From the NCBI GenBank assembly GCA_029242715.1, contig JAQWTL010000020.1, forward strand, positions 186,001 through 250,000: DNA of 64,000 nt, read 5' to 3'. The position numbers were made by a program, and so were the translations under genes. The notes under the pieces are model-generated. The model was given only the letters and a program-made list of their open reading frames with translations, did no database searches and was not told the origin of the DNA. This stretch comes from Phycisphaerales bacterium (GTDB lineage: Bacteria > Planctomycetota > Phycisphaerae > Phycisphaerales > SM1A02). Shown here piece after piece: positions 63,287-64,000 of this stretch (its first letter is position 1; each line of letters starts with the position of its first letter).

Positions 63287-64000
63287 GGCAATTCCTGCTT
63301 CACGAGTACCGCTTCAGCAGCGAGTTCTGCCGCTGTAGCACAGTCCTTGAAATGCCTGATATCCCGACCGATCAACTCCTCGAATGCCAGCCTGGTCATT
63401 TCGTCAGGCCATCCATGCTGGCTGGAGATCTTTATCAAAACGCCATCGGAATCCACCGCCCACCAGAGATCATCCGAGAAACCGGGAAGTTCGACGCTGG
63501 TCAGAATCAATTGTCCACGCACCTCTCCTTTCTGGTTCTTGATAATCCAGTCACCCCATATGTTCATGATGAAACCGATATTGCCTGCAGTTGTGACGTC
63601 TTGAGACTGTTGTTCAAGGGTGACTTCGTCACCGAATGTAGAGCGGGCCTGAATTGGCGCACGCAACTCGATCAGTTCTTCACGCCAGACAGCACTGGTC
63701 AATGCAATGGTCTTGAGCCCGCTGCGAAGCACTGTTTCTGCAAGTGCTCGCTGTGATTCCGGCAATAACTCGACGATCGTCTCGGATCGAAGTCCCTCCT
63801 TGAGAGAATCAAATTTCGAACCACTGACATGCTTCAGGAAGATCCCCTCGGAAATGGCATCACAATGTGGTCCGCGACAACGCTGGAATTCGAAACCAAT
63901 CACATTCAGATCCAGGTCCAGAGCCCAGCAGATCTCCACAAGACCCCATCGGCCCTTCTCAGAACGTACATGTACCAAACCAAGAGGCCTGCCATCCTGA
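63283..64000 (-). CDS. protein of unknown function, 5' end beyond the window
   Basis: The frame is open to the right edge with protein-like sequence (DGRPLGLVHVRSEKGRWGLVEI just before the first internal start), so the real start lies outside. The visible part has about 239 residues with mixed alpha/beta character (LDLNVIGFEFQRC, NQKGEVRGQLILTSVELPGF). It is translated with the sensor kinase (4-base overlap) and may be its sensory partner. No domain recognised. Confidence 0.6.
   Translation of the reverse strand, partial: QDGRPLGLVHVRSEKGRWGLVEICWALDLDLNVIGFEFQRCRGPHCDAISEGIFLKHVSGSKFDSLKEGLRSETIVELLPESQRALAETVLRSGLKTIALTSAVWREELIELRAPIQARSTFGDEVTLEQQSQDVTTAGNIGFIMNIWGDWIIKNQKGEVRGQLILTSVELPGFSDDLWWAVDSDGVLIKISSQHGWPDEMTRLAFEELIGRDIRHFKDCATAAELAAEAVLVKQELP

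Overview
The window looks like a chromosomal segment of a moderately GC-rich Planctomycetota bacterium, most likely of the Phycisphaerae lineage. This rests on the overall gene set (mraZ and csrA kept as single genes, a long PurF, a GlmL-type operon, many lipoproteins) and is an inference, not a phylogenetic result. Coding density is high, and many genes overlap by 1, 4 or 8 bases (ATGA, GTGA, TTGA, TGATG). GTG and TTG starts are frequent. There are no rRNA genes, insertion sequences, prophage genes or CRISPR arrays. One tRNA-Glu gene is present.

Layout. Positions 1-6100 (minus strand) form one operon: a lipoprotein, an M48 membrane protease, DapF, a C45 Ntn-hydrolase and a class-III aminotransferase cut by the left edge. 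Positions 6191-8873 hold a NifU-like protein, csrA, mraZ with an elaborate upstream and downstream RNA region, and a flavin-reductase-like protein with a repeat tail. Positions 8887-18619 carry envelope and sugar-transfer functions (two glycosyltransferases, two paralogous lipoproteins, a DUF2752 protein), a ParA-CBM48 fusion with a degenerate ParA-like partner, aroB, and an amidohydrolase on the opposite strand. After tRNA-Glu come a nucleosidase, a structured RNA candidate ending in a strong terminator, and a PagL-like outer-membrane protein. Positions 20860-27369 are a full fatty-acid initiation and elongation operon (rpmF-plsX-fabH-fabD-lipoprotein-fabG-acpP-fabF) read from a clear promoter at 27480-27508.

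Positions 27614-35789 are the most interesting part. Eight tightly coupled minus-strand genes comprise a GlmL/MutL-type actin-like ATPase, a sandwich-hybrid/KOW protein, a fibronectin-like membrane protein, three further membrane proteins, a small conserved protein and a small membrane protein. No B12 mutase subunit is present, so this looks like an undescribed membrane-associated, ATPase-driven system. Upstream lie birA and nadC.

The right half is mostly housekeeping: a queuosine-precursor-type transporter, HIT protein, pyruvate phosphate dikinase with basic tails, PabB, a PilZ-like protein, a methyltransferase/transglutaminase/DUF58 set, scpB with an orphan atpC, ahcY behind a palindromic operator, PurF, rpsD, a PpiD-like protein, a tRNA-binding protein, IleRS with a degenerate zinc site behind an attenuator-like terminator, a ZIP metal transporter, and a HisKA_2 sensor kinase co-transcribed with a protein cut by the right edge.
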